Below, one piece after another: positions 10,508 through 22,447 of a stretch of 64,000 nucleotides of DNA. Source of the stretch: Hymenochaete sp. R1. Taxonomy: Eukaryota > Basidiomycota > Agaricomycetes > Hymenochaetales > Hymenochaetaceae. The stretch lies in assembly GCA_019400425.1 (NCBI GenBank), contig JAFREE010000090.1, forward strand, positions 36,210 to 100,209, given 5' to 3'. The notes under the pieces were generated by a model, which made no database searches, was not told the DNA's origin, and saw nothing but the letters and a program-made list of their open reading frames with translations. Within the stretch, counting starts at the first letter, position 1, and each line of letters begins with the position of its first letter. Both the position numbers and the translations under genes were made by a program.

Positions 10508-13276
10508 ATGTCTCCCTCTCCGTCCATAAGCTCGACCGGCGATGTCGAGGCTAAACCGGACCTTTCGAGGCCACCTCAAACAATGACCGGCCCATATACG
10601 CATGACAGGGCCTTGGAGGATATACCAGGTGTCCGATATGCTCTGGACCTTTTCCTGGCATCCTACATGGTCGAGTCGGAGAAGTTTTGTCATCAGAGTG
10701 ATCCCACGAAGTGTGTATAACTCACACGATGATATTGTGTAAGGTAATGCCAAATAATTTATTCTTGCAGGGAACGATTGTATTTTGCAAGTGGGTATGG
10801 ATTAATTCAATGTGTCAAGGCTCTCATGTCCTTTGAAGACGAAGTATGATTCATCTTTTCTGCTCGCTATTTCATTTTTGCTTACTCTGTTTTCCAGGAC
10901 CTCCTCGCCGCCATTGCTCACACCAAACACGCCAATATAGTGGCTCAAAGACACCGCAAGAAAGCAGCTTCCTTTGCCAGCCGTGTAGTAGGCTTTGTGA
11001 CACCTTCCTCCCATTCAGGTGTTAATTGGGTCAGGACCATGACACCTGTAGAGAGGCATGCAGAGCTCATCTACGCTGAGACACTATTCGAGAAGGTCTG
11101 TCAAAGTTTTGTTGACCCCGGGGGAAAACCGAAAATTGATACAGGGAATGCCAGGCTCTCCTTGGTATTGTTTATTCTGGCGACTGGCTGGCTTTCATTA
11201 AGGAAGCTCTCAATCTCCGGACCACGTTCACTACTTATCGACTTTTATACCAATTCTTAACGACCATCGACGCCGAGTACCGTGCCAAGACCCAGACAAA
11301 CTCTTCTTCTGGTTCATTACCACTTGCTAATCAGGATCATGACCCTTCAGTTGACGCCGACTTTCGTTCAGGAGTGTTACTCGGCGCAGGCCTCTCTCAC
11401 CTTGTCCTCTCACTTTTACCTTCTCGACTCACCTCCCTCGCCTCTATCTTTGGTTTCACCTCTTCCCGAGCAGAGGGTCTCACGATTCTTTACTCTGTTG
11501 GCGGATGGATCCCGACAACGACACTTGTTACCATTGCTACTGCCCCTCTCATATCAAAGGAAGATGAAGGCTTAAGAAGGAGCATAGCGGATATGGCCCT
11601 CCTCATCTACCACCTCGTCATGACCTCTCTCACTCTCACCTCTGTTGCATCCCCATCCCACCCTTTACCAGACGCGACTCTCACGACATCTCGCATTCTC
11701 GCATGGAACGCTTCGCGATACCCAGACGGGATATTCTTCCTATTCGGCCAGGGGAGGGATAGCTTAATTAAAGCCAGACCGAGAGAAGCGGTCAAGTTCT
11801 ATTCGAAGGCTATACGTGTAAGGGAAGGTGGTGGAGGGAATGAAGAGGGGTATGGTGGCTTGAATGGAGTGAGTTGGTGGGAAATTGCAATAGCCAAGTT
11901 GGCGCTATGGGAAGTGGGAAATGACAACGATAATGGTAGTCGCGACCATGACGAAAAGAAAGGTGATGGAGGGAGCGAAACGTACTGGAGACGACTTTAC
12001 GAAGAAGCAAGCTGGAGCAAGGCTACTTATGCATATGGTGTAGCGTGCTGTATCCTCCATCGTGCAGAAGCCATTGAAACCCAAGTTCGCATCGAGGCCA
12101 CCGGTCGAAACGGTGACGGGACCGATGAGAGGTTGGTCGAGAGCGAGAGACTTGTGAGGGAAGCGACGGTGTGGTTTGAGAAGGTACCGGGGTTAACACA
12201 GAGGATTGCGGGGAAGAGTATTCCGATAGAGGTTCGTCATTCTTCGACTTCTTCATCTTAGTTGCCTCCCATTTTCATCCACCCTCTTTTTCTCATTCGT
12301 ATTATTGCTTACATAATCTCACTTAGAAATTCATCGCCCGCAAAGCCCGCAAATTCCTCTCCCAATCCCACTACCTCGCCCTTCCAGCCATTGAACTTGC
12401 ATACGTCACTATGGCCCTCTCGCACGCCCCGCCCGGTGTAATATTTTTGCGCATGCTACCTGTGCTAAACAGAGCTCGATCGAGGCTGGAAGAAGCCACC
12501 GAGGGCGAAGGATACGCGGGAGGGAAAAGGGCGTATTGGGATGACTGGTGTCTTGTATGGTTCCTGGAGGGCGTGTGCTATCGGTATTTAGCATATCCCG
12601 TACGTCCCATTCCGCTACATTTTGCCTCCGTCTCGTCTTCTTCGCTCATTCCCATCGTTTCACCAGGAACCCAACTCAGATCCGGACCAGACTGATATCG
12701 AAAAAGTTACATTCAGTCAAAGTGGCGCAACTCTTCATGCATTAGAATCATTTGAGAACGTGCTTAAGCATGGAAGGAAGATCGTATTGGATCATTGGAT
12801 TGTGTATTATACTCGTATGTATATTCTTTATGCTTTTTCCGCGTCTAATGGTTTCGATATTTTCTGTAGACTTCGAGCTCGGCAGGTTATTGGGAAGGGT
12901 AGGCCGTAAAGATGATGCGCGAAGACACTTCGATCTCGTCCTCTCCGGTGAGTTTTTCATTTTTTACATCCCTTGCTCTACCTACCCGTGGCTCTTCCGA
13001 CGGTCTGGTTTCACTCACAACTCTTTCTCGCGCACGTGCACTTGACCTTCAATCGTGCTCAGGTAAACCCTTGGAGGTGAACGCAGCGACGAAGAAAGGG
13101 AAATATAGCTTAGAGGTCCTTCCGTTTCCTCTTCTTTTTTTGTCACGGAGTAACATTAAAACACTAACGCAATTTATTTACATATCTACCCGTTTGGTCC
13201 ACATGATGAACAGTCGGCATTGATGATGCGTACGCAAGGGTGTGTGGAGGCGTTAGATGAGGGGAGAGAGCTATAA
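10508..13276 (+). CDS. IML2: IML2/TTC39-family protein (outer mitochondrial membrane, TPR-like)
   Basis: Multi-exon gene encoding roughly 750 residues. The N-terminal block (ALEDIPGVRYALDLFLASYM, then FASGYGLIQCVKALMSFEDE), the motif MTPVERHAELIYAETLFEK, and the later GQGRDSLIKARPREAVKFY repeat segment match the Iml2/TPR39 family (PF10300). In yeast Iml2 associates with mitochondrial and lipid-droplet surfaces and is linked to inclusion-body clearance. Exons 1-3 are 10508-10710, 10771-10843 and 10898-11095; exon 4 starts at 11155. The last exon reads SALMMRTQGCVEALDEGREL and stops at 13274-13276. The helical repeats near the C-terminus (FELGRLLGRVGRKDDARRHF) fit TPRs. A decayed inverted copy of its first half lies at 23120-24069. 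Confidence 0.88.
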
Positions 13277-13496
13277 TAAAGTCTTGATAGCAAGTTTGAG
13301 GTATGTTACGTTGATGTTGATGAATGAATGGCGAATCTTTCGTATCAAATTAAAAAAATTCAGTGCTTTCAGTGGTTTTGGAATTGCTTCCACTCGTGTC
13401 CGCCGCGTTCTCATCACAATCGATTTCATTATGATTAATCGACATCACCTATTTAAACAAGCTTCTAAAGGTACCTATCTTTTAGAAATACTGCAG

Positions 13497-14600
13497 TCAA
13501 AACACCGACAATTTCGCTGCGCCAGGAAGCTTGTACTCGAGCCCGGCATGGCGAAGCAGGACGAACGTCGCTTCATGCGCCCATACACTAGGATTGTTGC
13601 AAAGCTTACTGTCGTCCTCGACTTTCTCAATCTCTTTTAGGAAGCCCTCGTAGATTCCCGACACTTTTTGCGCATCTTTGGGCTTCTCCTTGGAATCAAA
13701 GGTGCCGGCACTAGAGATCTTGTGCGCGACTAAGACGCACCCTTCCCATAAAAGGAGCTTCGATGAATACGTGAAACTTGCAATGGATTCTAGAAGTTTT
13801 TCGAGCTTCCTCTCCTCCAATCTGTAACTGGTGTTGGTATTCGGCATGTAAGTCTTCTTGTTCTCCCATTTATCAGCTAGTGAAGTGAACATGGCACGGA
13901 TATCGTCGTTGATACGGCCCTCCACTTCCGATTTATCCTCCCCACCAGCAAAAAAATCGGCGGTCTTCATAAGGCCCACCCCTGTGCTGATTTCATCGAT
14001 GCGCTTCAAAGTTTCTTTGTTCTTGAGGGATTCGTGGCTGGACGCCTTCCACAGCTTGCACAACTCGATCCAAAGAAGCAAACGATCCTTCGCGAGCCGG
14101 TGTTCATTTATGTACGAAAGTCTCTGCTCCCGCTGCAGTTTATATTCGTCGTCGCAGGCCAGCTGGTGCTCTATGCACATGATGTCGAAGCGGCAGATAG
14201 TCAGACCGGTGTAAGCGAGTGCGATACGAAATGCGGCGACAAGACTGAGATTGTCGCTTGACTTCGAGCTCGAGTCGGAGACGGTGCCCGCTAGGGCTCC
14301 AACGGCAGCCCTCCATCGCTTCGCCTCTTGTCGACGAACGTCCATTTGCTCTTGAACCATTTTGCTCATGAATCCGCCCACTTTCTTTCTGTCGTCCATA
14401 TTCACTTCCAGGCCATTGTACTGAAGCAGATTATTCAAGGAAAGCAACTGGGAAGACGCAGGCGTAGACGGAGGAGCATCGCCTGAACGCTGTCCGCGCC
14501 TTCTTGACCTGGAACCACGGGAGTCTTCAAGAGCAGGGTCAGATGCCTTCCTCTTATGATCTTTCGAGCCAGGTGCTGCAACGGCTGAAGGATTGGACAT
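13497..14600 (-). CDS. Orphan basic/helical protein, single exon, 367 aa
   Basis: An uninterrupted frame from ATG 14600 (MSNPSAVAAPGSKDHKRK). It stays open upstream only through a non-ATG codon, and a TATAAA at 14667-14672 lies 67 bp before this ATG, which supports the shorter start. The first 60 residues are disordered and basic, with likely nuclear targeting patches (KDHKRKAS; SRSRRRGQRSG). The rest is mostly predicted helix with many charged residues (for example NEHRLAKDRLLLWIELCKLW) and no catalytic motif I recognise. No introns, unlike most neighbours. It may be a lineage-restricted gene; a broken gene of similar N-terminal style follows at 15635. Confidence 0.65.
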   Translation of the reverse strand: MSNPSAVAAPGSKDHKRKASDPALEDSRGSRSRRRGQRSGDAPPSTPASSQLLSLNNLLQYNGLEVNMDDRKKVGGFMSKMVQEQMDVRRQEAKRWRAAVGALAGTVSDSSSKSSDNLSLVAAFRIALAYTGLTICRFDIMCIEHQLACDDEYKLQREQRLSYINEHRLAKDRLLLWIELCKLWKASSHESLKNKETLKRIDEISTGVGLMKTADFFAGGEDKSEVEGRINDDIRAMFTSLADKWENKKTYMPNTNTSYRLEERKLEKLLESIASFTYSSKLLLWEGCVLVAHKISSAGTFDSKEKPKDAQKVSGIYEGFLKEIEKVEDDSKLCNNPSVWAHEATFVLLRHAGLEYKLPGAAKLSVF

Positions 14601-14666
14601 TAGTGTGTAGGCGCTGTATCTTCGCAGTTGTGTGAAGGGGATGAGATAGGGGTACAGTCCGCCATA

Positions 14667-14672
14667 TTTATA
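14667..14672 (-). promoter_or_regulatory. TATA box of the orphan gene at 13497-14600
   Basis: The minus strand reads TATAAATATGG, 67 bp upstream of the ATG at 14600. The spacing suits a short 5' leader and argues against the in-frame upstream extension. Confidence 0.4.
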
Positions 14673-14726
14673 AGTAAGTTTGCAGTCCTTTGCAACGCAA
14701 TATGAGGGCTCCTGATTTAAATACAA

Positions 14727-15634
14727 TGCTAGTCACACCCTGAGCGTGATTTACTTGATTTGTGATATGACTGACTCGTGCTTGTCGGAAGCTCGTTCCA
14801 ACAGTTAGGTGACCGCGATGTTAGGCAGTCTGCATATCGACATCCTCATAGCTATGCGTTTCGTTGAACCGCTTGCTCAACACATACTACAGTAGTAAAT
14901 CCTGAGCCTGACTCACATCCTTTTCAAACCGTAGCATGGGTATTCCAAAATTGTAGGAAGTTCATTCTAAGGCGACATTTTCTTTTGCTGGAGGGTCGAG
15001 AGCTATCAATCAGTATCAAAGTGATTTCTGTGGACATAAATGGATATTATAACTATCTTAGATTGCTCTCGAATCGAGTTGCCAGTGCATGAACACTCCC
15101 ACACTGATTCATGCCTGCACAATTGTGATGGCGCATATCCGTTCTCTTCTTCCAGTACAGAGTCTCCGAGTCGGACGTCCATGAGGAACGAGGTGCTCTC
15201 AATACTTTGCTCAGGATGGAAAAACGGTATCTATAAACAACGTTATCTGGACGCACAAACCTGCCAATTACTAATGCGAGTCTCCTGGGAGCACGCGGAA
15301 GTGGGAGTAGAAATTCGCCTAAAGTCATCCTTGCACATGGAAATATAGAAGTAAGGCTCAGACTTTGCGAAGAGGTCTTTCCTCTAGATATCCGAAGGTT
15401 TTAGCCGACCTTCAGATTCGCAAAGGAGATTGGCCCGATGTAAATAGTAACTTATATTGCTCATAACTGACATTGGCCAGAGTATTTTCCTGGTGCAGTA
15501 TGAGTCAAGTATGAGCGTGTAAGAGTGGCAAAGTTCCCATTTCGGATTTGCAAAGATACAATAGGCGCATGAATAGTACTTGCCATTTCAATGGAACTCT
15601 AACATTGACCGTCACGCCACATTTCTCGAGTCAC
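14727..15634. other. Intergenic, no gene recognised
   Basis: About 0.9 kb with only short reading frames lacking support. Nothing recognisable was found on either strand. Confidence 0.5.
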
Positions 15635-16680
15635 AATGTCAGGCCCACACAAGAGAAAGACCTGAGATTCTCCTGGTATGCCTCCCGAAGTAAACGAGAA
15701 GAAACATAAGAGCGAAAAGCCTACGTCGGCTACGCCTTCACCGGGACCAGGTGCTTCCAACGAAAAGTCACCTTCATCAACTAACACTCTTCTCTCCCTC
15801 ACCAGAGGGTAGAAAGAATTTTTGGAGCAGACGAGGCTTGAGCTTCATTATGGCTCCTTTGATGAGAAATTGAAGCGTTCTGGGCTGGCACGCCATCCTA
15901 GCGCCTCCATCCGAGATAAGATTAGTCTTGTCTACGGTCTTGCCCGCTTGCTTGCTATGCAAGACATCCTCGCTCTTTACCTTCCCGTCTTTTCTGAAGA
16001 GCTGATACAGAAAGATGTCTTGGATGTGAAAATGATTCTAATGGGTGATTATGATCTGAGGAATCTCTACATGAATGTTAAATCTGGAGCTGCTGGCGGG
16101 AAGCTAGTGTTCGATGGTTTGCAGGAGTTCAGCACAAAACTTTGCGATTTAATCGAAAAGCTCAGAGCCTTCTTGAGTACGACGATGAGTCGTATAATAA
16201 TTATTGGACAAGGAAAGGCAAGCCTGGTCGGGATCAAGACTCGCTCAAGGACCTACTTGACCAAGCAGCGAAGTCCGAAAAGTTTCTCTGTTGCTTACAA
16301 AGGGAAGAACGACAAGGAAGAGAAATACAAGATTTTCTTTGACCTCCTCGACGATATTTGGACGAATCAAGACCACGTTCCGAAGGCTGCAGAGTCTTCC
16401 CAGCCTCATATGTTAGACTTATCGTTAATCGTGCCATGTTCTATCGGTTCTTGGAACAGCAATACCTAGAATTTTACCGCCTCGTCAAAGACGGCAACGA
16501 GGACCTAGGGGGGGAAACTCCTCGTCAGTTGATTTTGGAGGCTTTGACATGGAATAGAACACACTCACGGACTTTGATTTGCGTGATATCCCAGAGGATT
16601 CAAAGTTACGTAAAGAGATGGGAATGTTAGAAAAGATTGAGAGGAAACTTGGTGATAAGGTTGTATGGATGACAAAGTAG
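15635..16680 (+). pseudogene. Broken orphan gene with several frame changes
   Basis: Protein-like segments follow one another in different frames. They begin with MSGPHKRKT at 15635 and MPPEVNEKKHKSEKP at 15680. Next comes a helical block in one frame (SIRDKISLVYGLARLLAMQD, VLDVKMILMGDYDL) and then ESYNNYWTRKGKPGRDQDSL in another. The first frame returns with EKYKIFFDLLDDIWTNQ, a third gives VNRAMFYRFLEQQYLEFYRL, and the end is LTDFDLRDIPEDSKLR...KVVWMTK with TAG at 16678-16680. I could not find introns of normal length that join these pieces in phase, and a run of seven G lies at about 16508. This suggests a gene inactivated by indels. Family unknown. A real multi-intron gene with unusual splice sites remains possible. 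Confidence 0.45.
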
Positions 16681-17199
16681 ACGCGCTGCTCAAGGTGGTT
16701 TGATGTGGAGCGAGACGGAACAGCGATTACATTGTATTTGCACTTGGATTATGCACGTATAGTATGCGCACCCTCGAGCCATATCTTCATTTATTCATTG
16801 CCATTCTATTATCGCTTCAAGCAATTTATCCGAGTTTGATCAAAGGTCGGATCGGAGGAAAGGTGAGTGAGAGGGAGCTAGAAAGGTGGCTGGAAAGGAG
16901 CGAAAAAGTGCCAGACATAACGCACCGGATAAGGTGAAAGAAAGATGCATTCAGGCGTTATCTTCATAACCCATTCTTCTCAAGCACCCGGTAAACCTCA
17001 AAGCTGGCCTAACATTGACGTTCAAGTTGTACAGTGGCATCTGTGTAGGAATGACAGAAAGGCGTTACAGCGCGCAAGAAGGGAAGAAATCATGAAAGGA
17101 CTTACGTCTGTAAACGAAGCCTGTCTGCCACCGACTTGAAACCGTCCATCCATAAAGTTAAAAGCCATACCGCGACATGAGCAGCCAATCAGTTTCACC

Positions 17200-18673
17200 C
17201 ATCCAGCTCTCCAGAGGTCTTCACATCAGCCCCCGACGACATTTGCAGCACCTGATCAAAATAGCCTCTTCATTTTCTGGTCACAGTTCTTGAGTTGGCC
17301 AGCGCTCAAAATTTAACGACGTATCTTTTGAAGGCAGTTCTACAAGAGTGGAGGATGAACAAAACCAAAGCGAGAGTCGTGACTATCCTGTTGAATGCTA
17401 TAGACGAACCAGAGACGAAAAGCTGGCTGAGCCTGAGAAAATGTGGTTCAAGTATGGAAGCACTAGTGACGCGAGACTTTTTAGGAGGACCTCTTGCCTC
17501 CCGCCGGCCAGTGGCACGACCACGATGACGTTAATATTGTTAACAGCTTTTCTACGTATAACGAATATCCCACAGAATAGACAGAAATTGTGCGTATGCT
17601 CATCGCTGTCTGTAAACTTTACTCGATATTGTTAACAGAGACGAATACATAACTTTAACCCCAAGCAACATCTCAGCGTGTAACGAATGAATGCTCATTG
17701 CTAGCAAGACCCGAAGAGTCGGGTCTGCAGTTGGAAGGAGCAAGGACAGCATGTTCAAGGGTCACTTGAGAGGTTTTCTCGCAAATTTTGAGCCTCGTTC
17801 CGATGACGCAACGGCGGCACTGAACAAGTGCGTTAACTCAGCTATTTTGTTGCGCTCGCCCTTACTTTATCTACCTTTCTTGGTCGGATTCGCGTGCACT
17901 ATACGAAAAGTGCAAGCTCACATCTCGGAGCTCGTCTCTCAAAGCCACCGGAATTTTCACAAAGGACAGGTTGCCGGTGTCGAATGAAACCTAAGCCCTC
18001 TCGTTCAACGTCACCAGTTGAAGAATTGTCTGTCTCGCACATCGTCACAACGGGTGTCCGTCAGTCGTCTTTGATTGGTGATTCTGCACGGTCGCACAGG
18101 TAAACATCACCCAACAGTACAGAGACCTCATCCGATCCAATTGCCGATGATTATTTTGCCAATAACGAAGCCCCAAAATAAAGTCACGAAGCTCTAGCAT
18201 CTGAAGATTATTTTGCTGATTGGTCAAATGACAAAGGCGGAATAACTGAGGAAAGTTTCAGCCTGTCTGTACAAGTCCTACTGGAGGGTGACTTGCCACC
18301 TCTGAGCTCACCACCAGCAGACGACCTAGCAAGTGAAGAACCAGATACGAAGAGCAGACATCTGGAAATCATGCACTCGAAGCTGTGGTCTAATCTTAAC
18401 TCGAGTCCTGGTACTGTCCTGGATAGAGTTCAGTCAGAGGAAGATGATTCGCAGTCTCCTACCCTTCACTGGATGAAGAGTTGGAAGATCAAGGTTCGTT
18501 TGGGAGTTCTGATTCAAACACAAATTACGAAGCCAAGCCGGGCCGTTCTTCTGACCGTAACAGTCTTCTACGAAGCCGCTGGGTCCAACGAGGGAAAAGA
18601 AGTGGCGATGCGAAGCCCGCAACCAGAGAATAGGTGTTTTATACTGAAGCTGCGATTGCCGAGAATAAGCTAA
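17200..18673 (+). pseudogene. Gene relic with in-frame stop codons
   Basis: From about 17981 one frame reads MKPKPSRSTSPVEELSVSHI, meets a TAA at 18101-18103, continues TSPNSTETSSDPIADDYFAN, meets a second TAA near 18179, and then runs open as ASEDYFADWSNDKGGITEES and on to 18673. The segments share acidic, Ser-rich composition and two related DYFA motifs, so they look like one former protein with two nonsense mutations. The stretch 17200-17980 has further open fragments, including one with hydrophobic character (LLRSPLLYLPFLVGFAC), that may be its upstream part. Family unknown. Confidence 0.35.
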
Positions 18674-19137
18674 GCGTCTTTTTTCTCTCTTTCATGTAGT
18701 CTCGCGAGTTTGAATCACATTATTTTTGCAATTCCGATTATGTGTGCTTCAAAGCTATGAGCAGCGTGAAGCACCAAACATAAATCATTCGATATTCTGG
18801 AGGTATCCAATACACTCAGAATACTCCAATATCCACGAGTTTCGGAATGCTGTCCGGCAGGCAACTCATCACATCCCTGGGGAGAGGTTTCTGTCATAGG
18901 GAATGGGTTCACGGCTCTGTCGCATTGGACGGTATGTGATGAGCGACTACTAGTACCGTCCTTCGTGTTGAAAGAGGCAAGCCGGGCGTCCGAATTTATA
19001 ATTCCAGCGCTTCTTGAACTCGCGTCCACTTGTTGAGTTATGCGAACACAGCACCTCCCCGGCTTCCCTAAATCGCTCATCCCCACGACATACGATATAG
19101 TAGTCATCGCGGCTTCTTAAAGGTTTTGTTCGACATC

Positions 19138-19881
19138 ATGATCCACCAGGCGAGTCCCTCGAAAACTACTCATCCCCTAACGAACGACTTCTTCATGCTG
19201 AATACAGGTCTTCCTGCATATGGGCTCTGTTTCTCGAGTCGTTGGGACTATAATCATATAACACATCTCGCAATCGCGTTGCTATGGTTTTCTGGCTGTA
19301 CGAGAGCACTACGAGTTGACTGTAATGCTGGCGCGTGAGTTTCCTACTTTTCCTTTTCATTTGTATTTTCGCCGAAGTCGATCGACTCGTTCTCTTTACT
19401 AAACATATCACAGAGCGGGAAATATTTCTTGCGACGAAGATGGTCACAATGTCAACATTTCTGTAGGTGCGCAAATCGCAATTGGTGTAAGCATTGGTAT
19501 GTTCCTCCGGCAGAGTAATGTCGCCCGTGAAACTTATACTGACACGTTGCCTTTTTTTTCATAGCGATCGCAATCTGCTTGTTCATGGCATTCATCTATT
19601 ATATCCGTAGGAGACACGTCGCGCAAATGATTACCCAACGAGGCTTTTCAAATCCACACCGACTTGACCTACCGTTCCAACGCCCTTCGATAGAATTTGA
19701 CGAACCGAGAGAAGCATATGGAGCTCCTGCGTTTCCCGCTGTACGTCCTTTTTCAAAAATATACTTTGCGTTAGGGCCTGTATTCAATGCTCTGCTGCGT
19801 CCCACCTGTCCTATTTAGACTTCCACCTATCAGCCAGTAGCTCCTCCCGCATTGACGGGCCATGCCCTACTTCGACAATGA
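19138..19881 (+). CDS. Small single-pass membrane protein
   Basis: Four exons. The first, from ATG 19138 (a second in-frame ATG is at 19195), ends with a hydrophobic stretch (HLAIALLWFSGCTRALRVDC) that can serve as a signal peptide or anchor. The next gives NISCDEDGHNVNISVGAQIA with two possible N-glycosylation sites. A transmembrane helix (IAIGVSIAIAICLFMAFIYY) follows, then the basic stop-transfer IRRRHVAQ. The cytoplasmic tail is short and Pro-rich (FQRPSIEFDEPREAYGAPAF, TSTYQPVAPPALTGH), ending at TGA 19879-19881. Overall it fits a fungal type I surface protein of about 160 residues. The start codon is uncertain and no function can be assigned. Confidence 0.55.
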
Positions 19882-20182
19882 AGCCCTGAACGGCTTTGAA
19901 GTACTATTCTTCTAAAGCCTACATTTCGTCATGCGTCTCAACCACGTTAAAATATTAAAGGATCATAATTCATTAAGCTATGCTTACTCGGGTAAAAATG
20001 AGGGTGTGATAGTCGAGCCGAACGTATTTCGATGTCAGGGAAAGTGAGTATCATGTCGAATTCTGTCGGCCTTTCCAGTCGACGAGAGGACGGCATACAC
20101 GGTAATGATATAACTAATAAACCACTAACACTGGTTGCTTAAGCCAAGAGACACAAAGTACCCATTTGCCTTCTTATGATCC

Positions 20183-22340
20183 TCAGCTCAGAAACTCTAA
20201 AAGCACAACTTCACTCGCGCTCACTTCGACCTCCACAGACCCTCGTTGCACCGCAATGGTAGAGATGTCCAGATTTCCTTTGGGCGTTGCGTCTCCTGGT
20301 GAGTCAAACCGTTGACCTGCCCAGGTTAAGTTTGATTGCGAGTCTGTATGACTACGTGCGTACGCAGTATTCAGAGTGACGGACAAGAAGGGCGAAAGAA
20401 AGACGTACGCCATAAACAACCTTTTGGTTTTCACTTCTCGCCGCCCATCCATTTCATCAACGCCCAGCACAACCCTCCTTGTCCCTCTCGTATCAGCCCC
20501 ACTCAAAAAAGGGACTGAATCCACCAGTACAACCCTCTTCAACTCCCCGTTCTCGTAAGCAGCGTACACTGCCAAGGTTTCGTTATCAACGTCCACCTCT
20601 ATCAACTGGGTGCAAGGAGAGGAACCGATGACTTCGTTAACGATAAGGGCACCATAGTACGCTGGTTGAACGCGTGCAGGCACTGAAGGGGAGAAGGACT
20701 CTCCGGTATCGGGAGAACGAGGGAGAGGAACGGGTTGAATCTGTGAAAGTCGTTAGACCCTTAACCAACCAAATTCATGATTTACTCAGAAAGAAAAATA
20801 AAACGATAACAAAAGAAGTGGAAACACAACACTTGCCAGATTATAACGATAACCAACTCCCTCATGGAAATGCATCCTCTTGATACCGAGTGTAGCACCA
20901 AATAGGGTATAATCTACGATCCAGAGTGCAGCCCCGCCGGCATCACTCACTCCGGGTGCGCCGTGTTCGAAGTAATTGTTTACTTCACTGCAGAGGAATC
21001 CACATTAGTCAAAAGCTTAGTATGAAACAAGAACAAACGGGAAAATAGGAAAGAAGGGAGACGGACCCGAAAACATACTCGAGCCCTTGAGCATGGACGG
21101 CTTCGATGTCTGGTATGAATACTGAAAGATTGGCGCGGATGGACGCTTTGTTGATGAGTGCAGGAAGGGTAGCGATTCCTGCGACGCCGCTTCCTGTACC
21201 GTCCGACGATCCGTCAGAACCACTACCCTGCATGTCGTGAAATTTGATCGCGTTGGATTTAACGACGCACCAGAATAACTATGCTGAGACACTTCCCCGA
21301 TAAGTTTCCCAACGTCCGAGTCCAGCAAGCCTGCCTCAAATGCAAGCTGAGGTGAGAAAGATGTCAAGGGGGCTGGAGAAAACGAGAATGTGCTGAAACT
21401 CGGACCGAAAAACATGGGTGCGTCAGGTGAGGGAGAAGAAATGCCTGCGACGGTAGAGATATTTTGTGCGAAGGTCGTCCATCTATGGACATCAGGCTAC
21501 AACGGTTCAAAGATACCGCGTGGAGATAAACTCACTCTTGCACATATGTTTGAACCGTCCAATTCGCTGCATCTCTCAACCCAGTAAGCCCATAGACATC
21601 TGCCTCGTTCCCAATCTCTACTCCGATCAGCCTCACATTCTTCTCTATCATTGTCCTATCATCGAAGGCTCTACGCAGGGCCTGAGCCATGAGGAAAGTA
21701 TTGGTGAGATTACTGGCACCAAGATTGAGGCCCCAAATAACATAGGTGTTGGCGGGTAGGTGAGAGGCGAGGGAGAAGAAATTGTTTTGGGGCGTGGGTG
21801 AGATAGAGATAGAGATGTGGGTGGCTTCAGGATAAGGGACAAGGGAGGAAGGAGTGGGGATCTGTGCAGATTCAAACTGTATCGCACGAAATGATTTCAG
21901 CCTTCTTCACGTTCCGATATTGGAATGGAAAAAGCGACGCACCTGGACGTCTGAGTCGAGACCAGCTACGAACGACCTATCCTCCGAGTCTGCACCTATA
22001 CGTATGACGGGGTTGACACCGCACGTCCGTTCACGGAGGTTGGCGAGGGCATCAACCAAGAATCGGTTTGGAGCATCCACGCCAGCCCAGTCTTTCCATC
22101 GGTCTTGTTCTGAAGCAGTCAGGACGGGAATTAGGGTAGCTTAAGGAGAAAGGAAAGGGGAAACGAACCGATAGAGAAGGATATGAGGGCCGGGTCGAGT
22201 GAGACGGCGTTTGTGGGCGGCGTAGGCGACACAGTGAGGGTGAGTATACTTGGAGAAGCACTGCTCGCTGATGCTTCTGAAGAAAAGGCCTTGATGGACA
22301 GCGTAGCAAACGCTGATGCTACGAAGGCAAGAGCGAGCAT
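20183..22340 (-). CDS. Secreted glycoside hydrolase family 79 (beta-glucuronidase-like)
   Basis: Multi-exon gene from ATG 22340 to TGA 20183-20185. The N-terminus is a signal peptide (MLALAFVASAFATLSIKAFS). Spliced exons give RWKDWAGVDAPNRFLVDALA, NPVIRIGADSEDRSF and VIWGLNLGASNLTNTF. The segment IGVEIGNEADVYG carries the Asn-Glu pair with the family's acid/base glutamate. The block EVNNYFEHGAPGVSDAG, with GAALWIVDYTLFGATLGIKR and MHFHEGVGYRYNL, holds the nucleophile glutamate region. The C-terminal part forms the beta-domain (PF16862 type). GH79 enzymes release glucuronic acid or 4-O-methyl-glucuronic acid from arabinogalactan proteins and related glycans outside the cell. All visible catalytic motifs are intact, so it is probably active. 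Exact substrate is not readable. Confidence 0.85.
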
Positions 22341-22441
22341 GCTGGTTGGAGGGACAGTGGAGAGCACGGTCAATGCTGTCGAGAGGTTCTTCGCAAATAT
22401 TCAAGCTTAACTCTGGAGTGAAGATGATGGCACATTTGCCC

Positions 22442-22447
22442 TTTATA
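22442..22447 (-). promoter_or_regulatory. TATA box of the GH79 gene
   Basis: The minus strand reads GGGTATAAAGGGC about 100 bp upstream of the ATG at 22340, a usual distance for a strongly regulated fungal gene. Confidence 0.45.

Noticed and set aside
10388..10753. Minus-strand open frame over the IML2 start
   Set aside because: It is antisense to IML2 exon 1, which has family support.
13497..14726. N-terminal extension of the orphan protein to position 14726
   Set aside because: The extension begins at a non-ATG codon and runs through a TATA box; the ATG at 14600 is the better start.
15635..18673. Transposon or retroelement remains
   Set aside because: No reverse transcriptase, integrase or transposase motif, no terminal repeats and no target-site duplication were seen.
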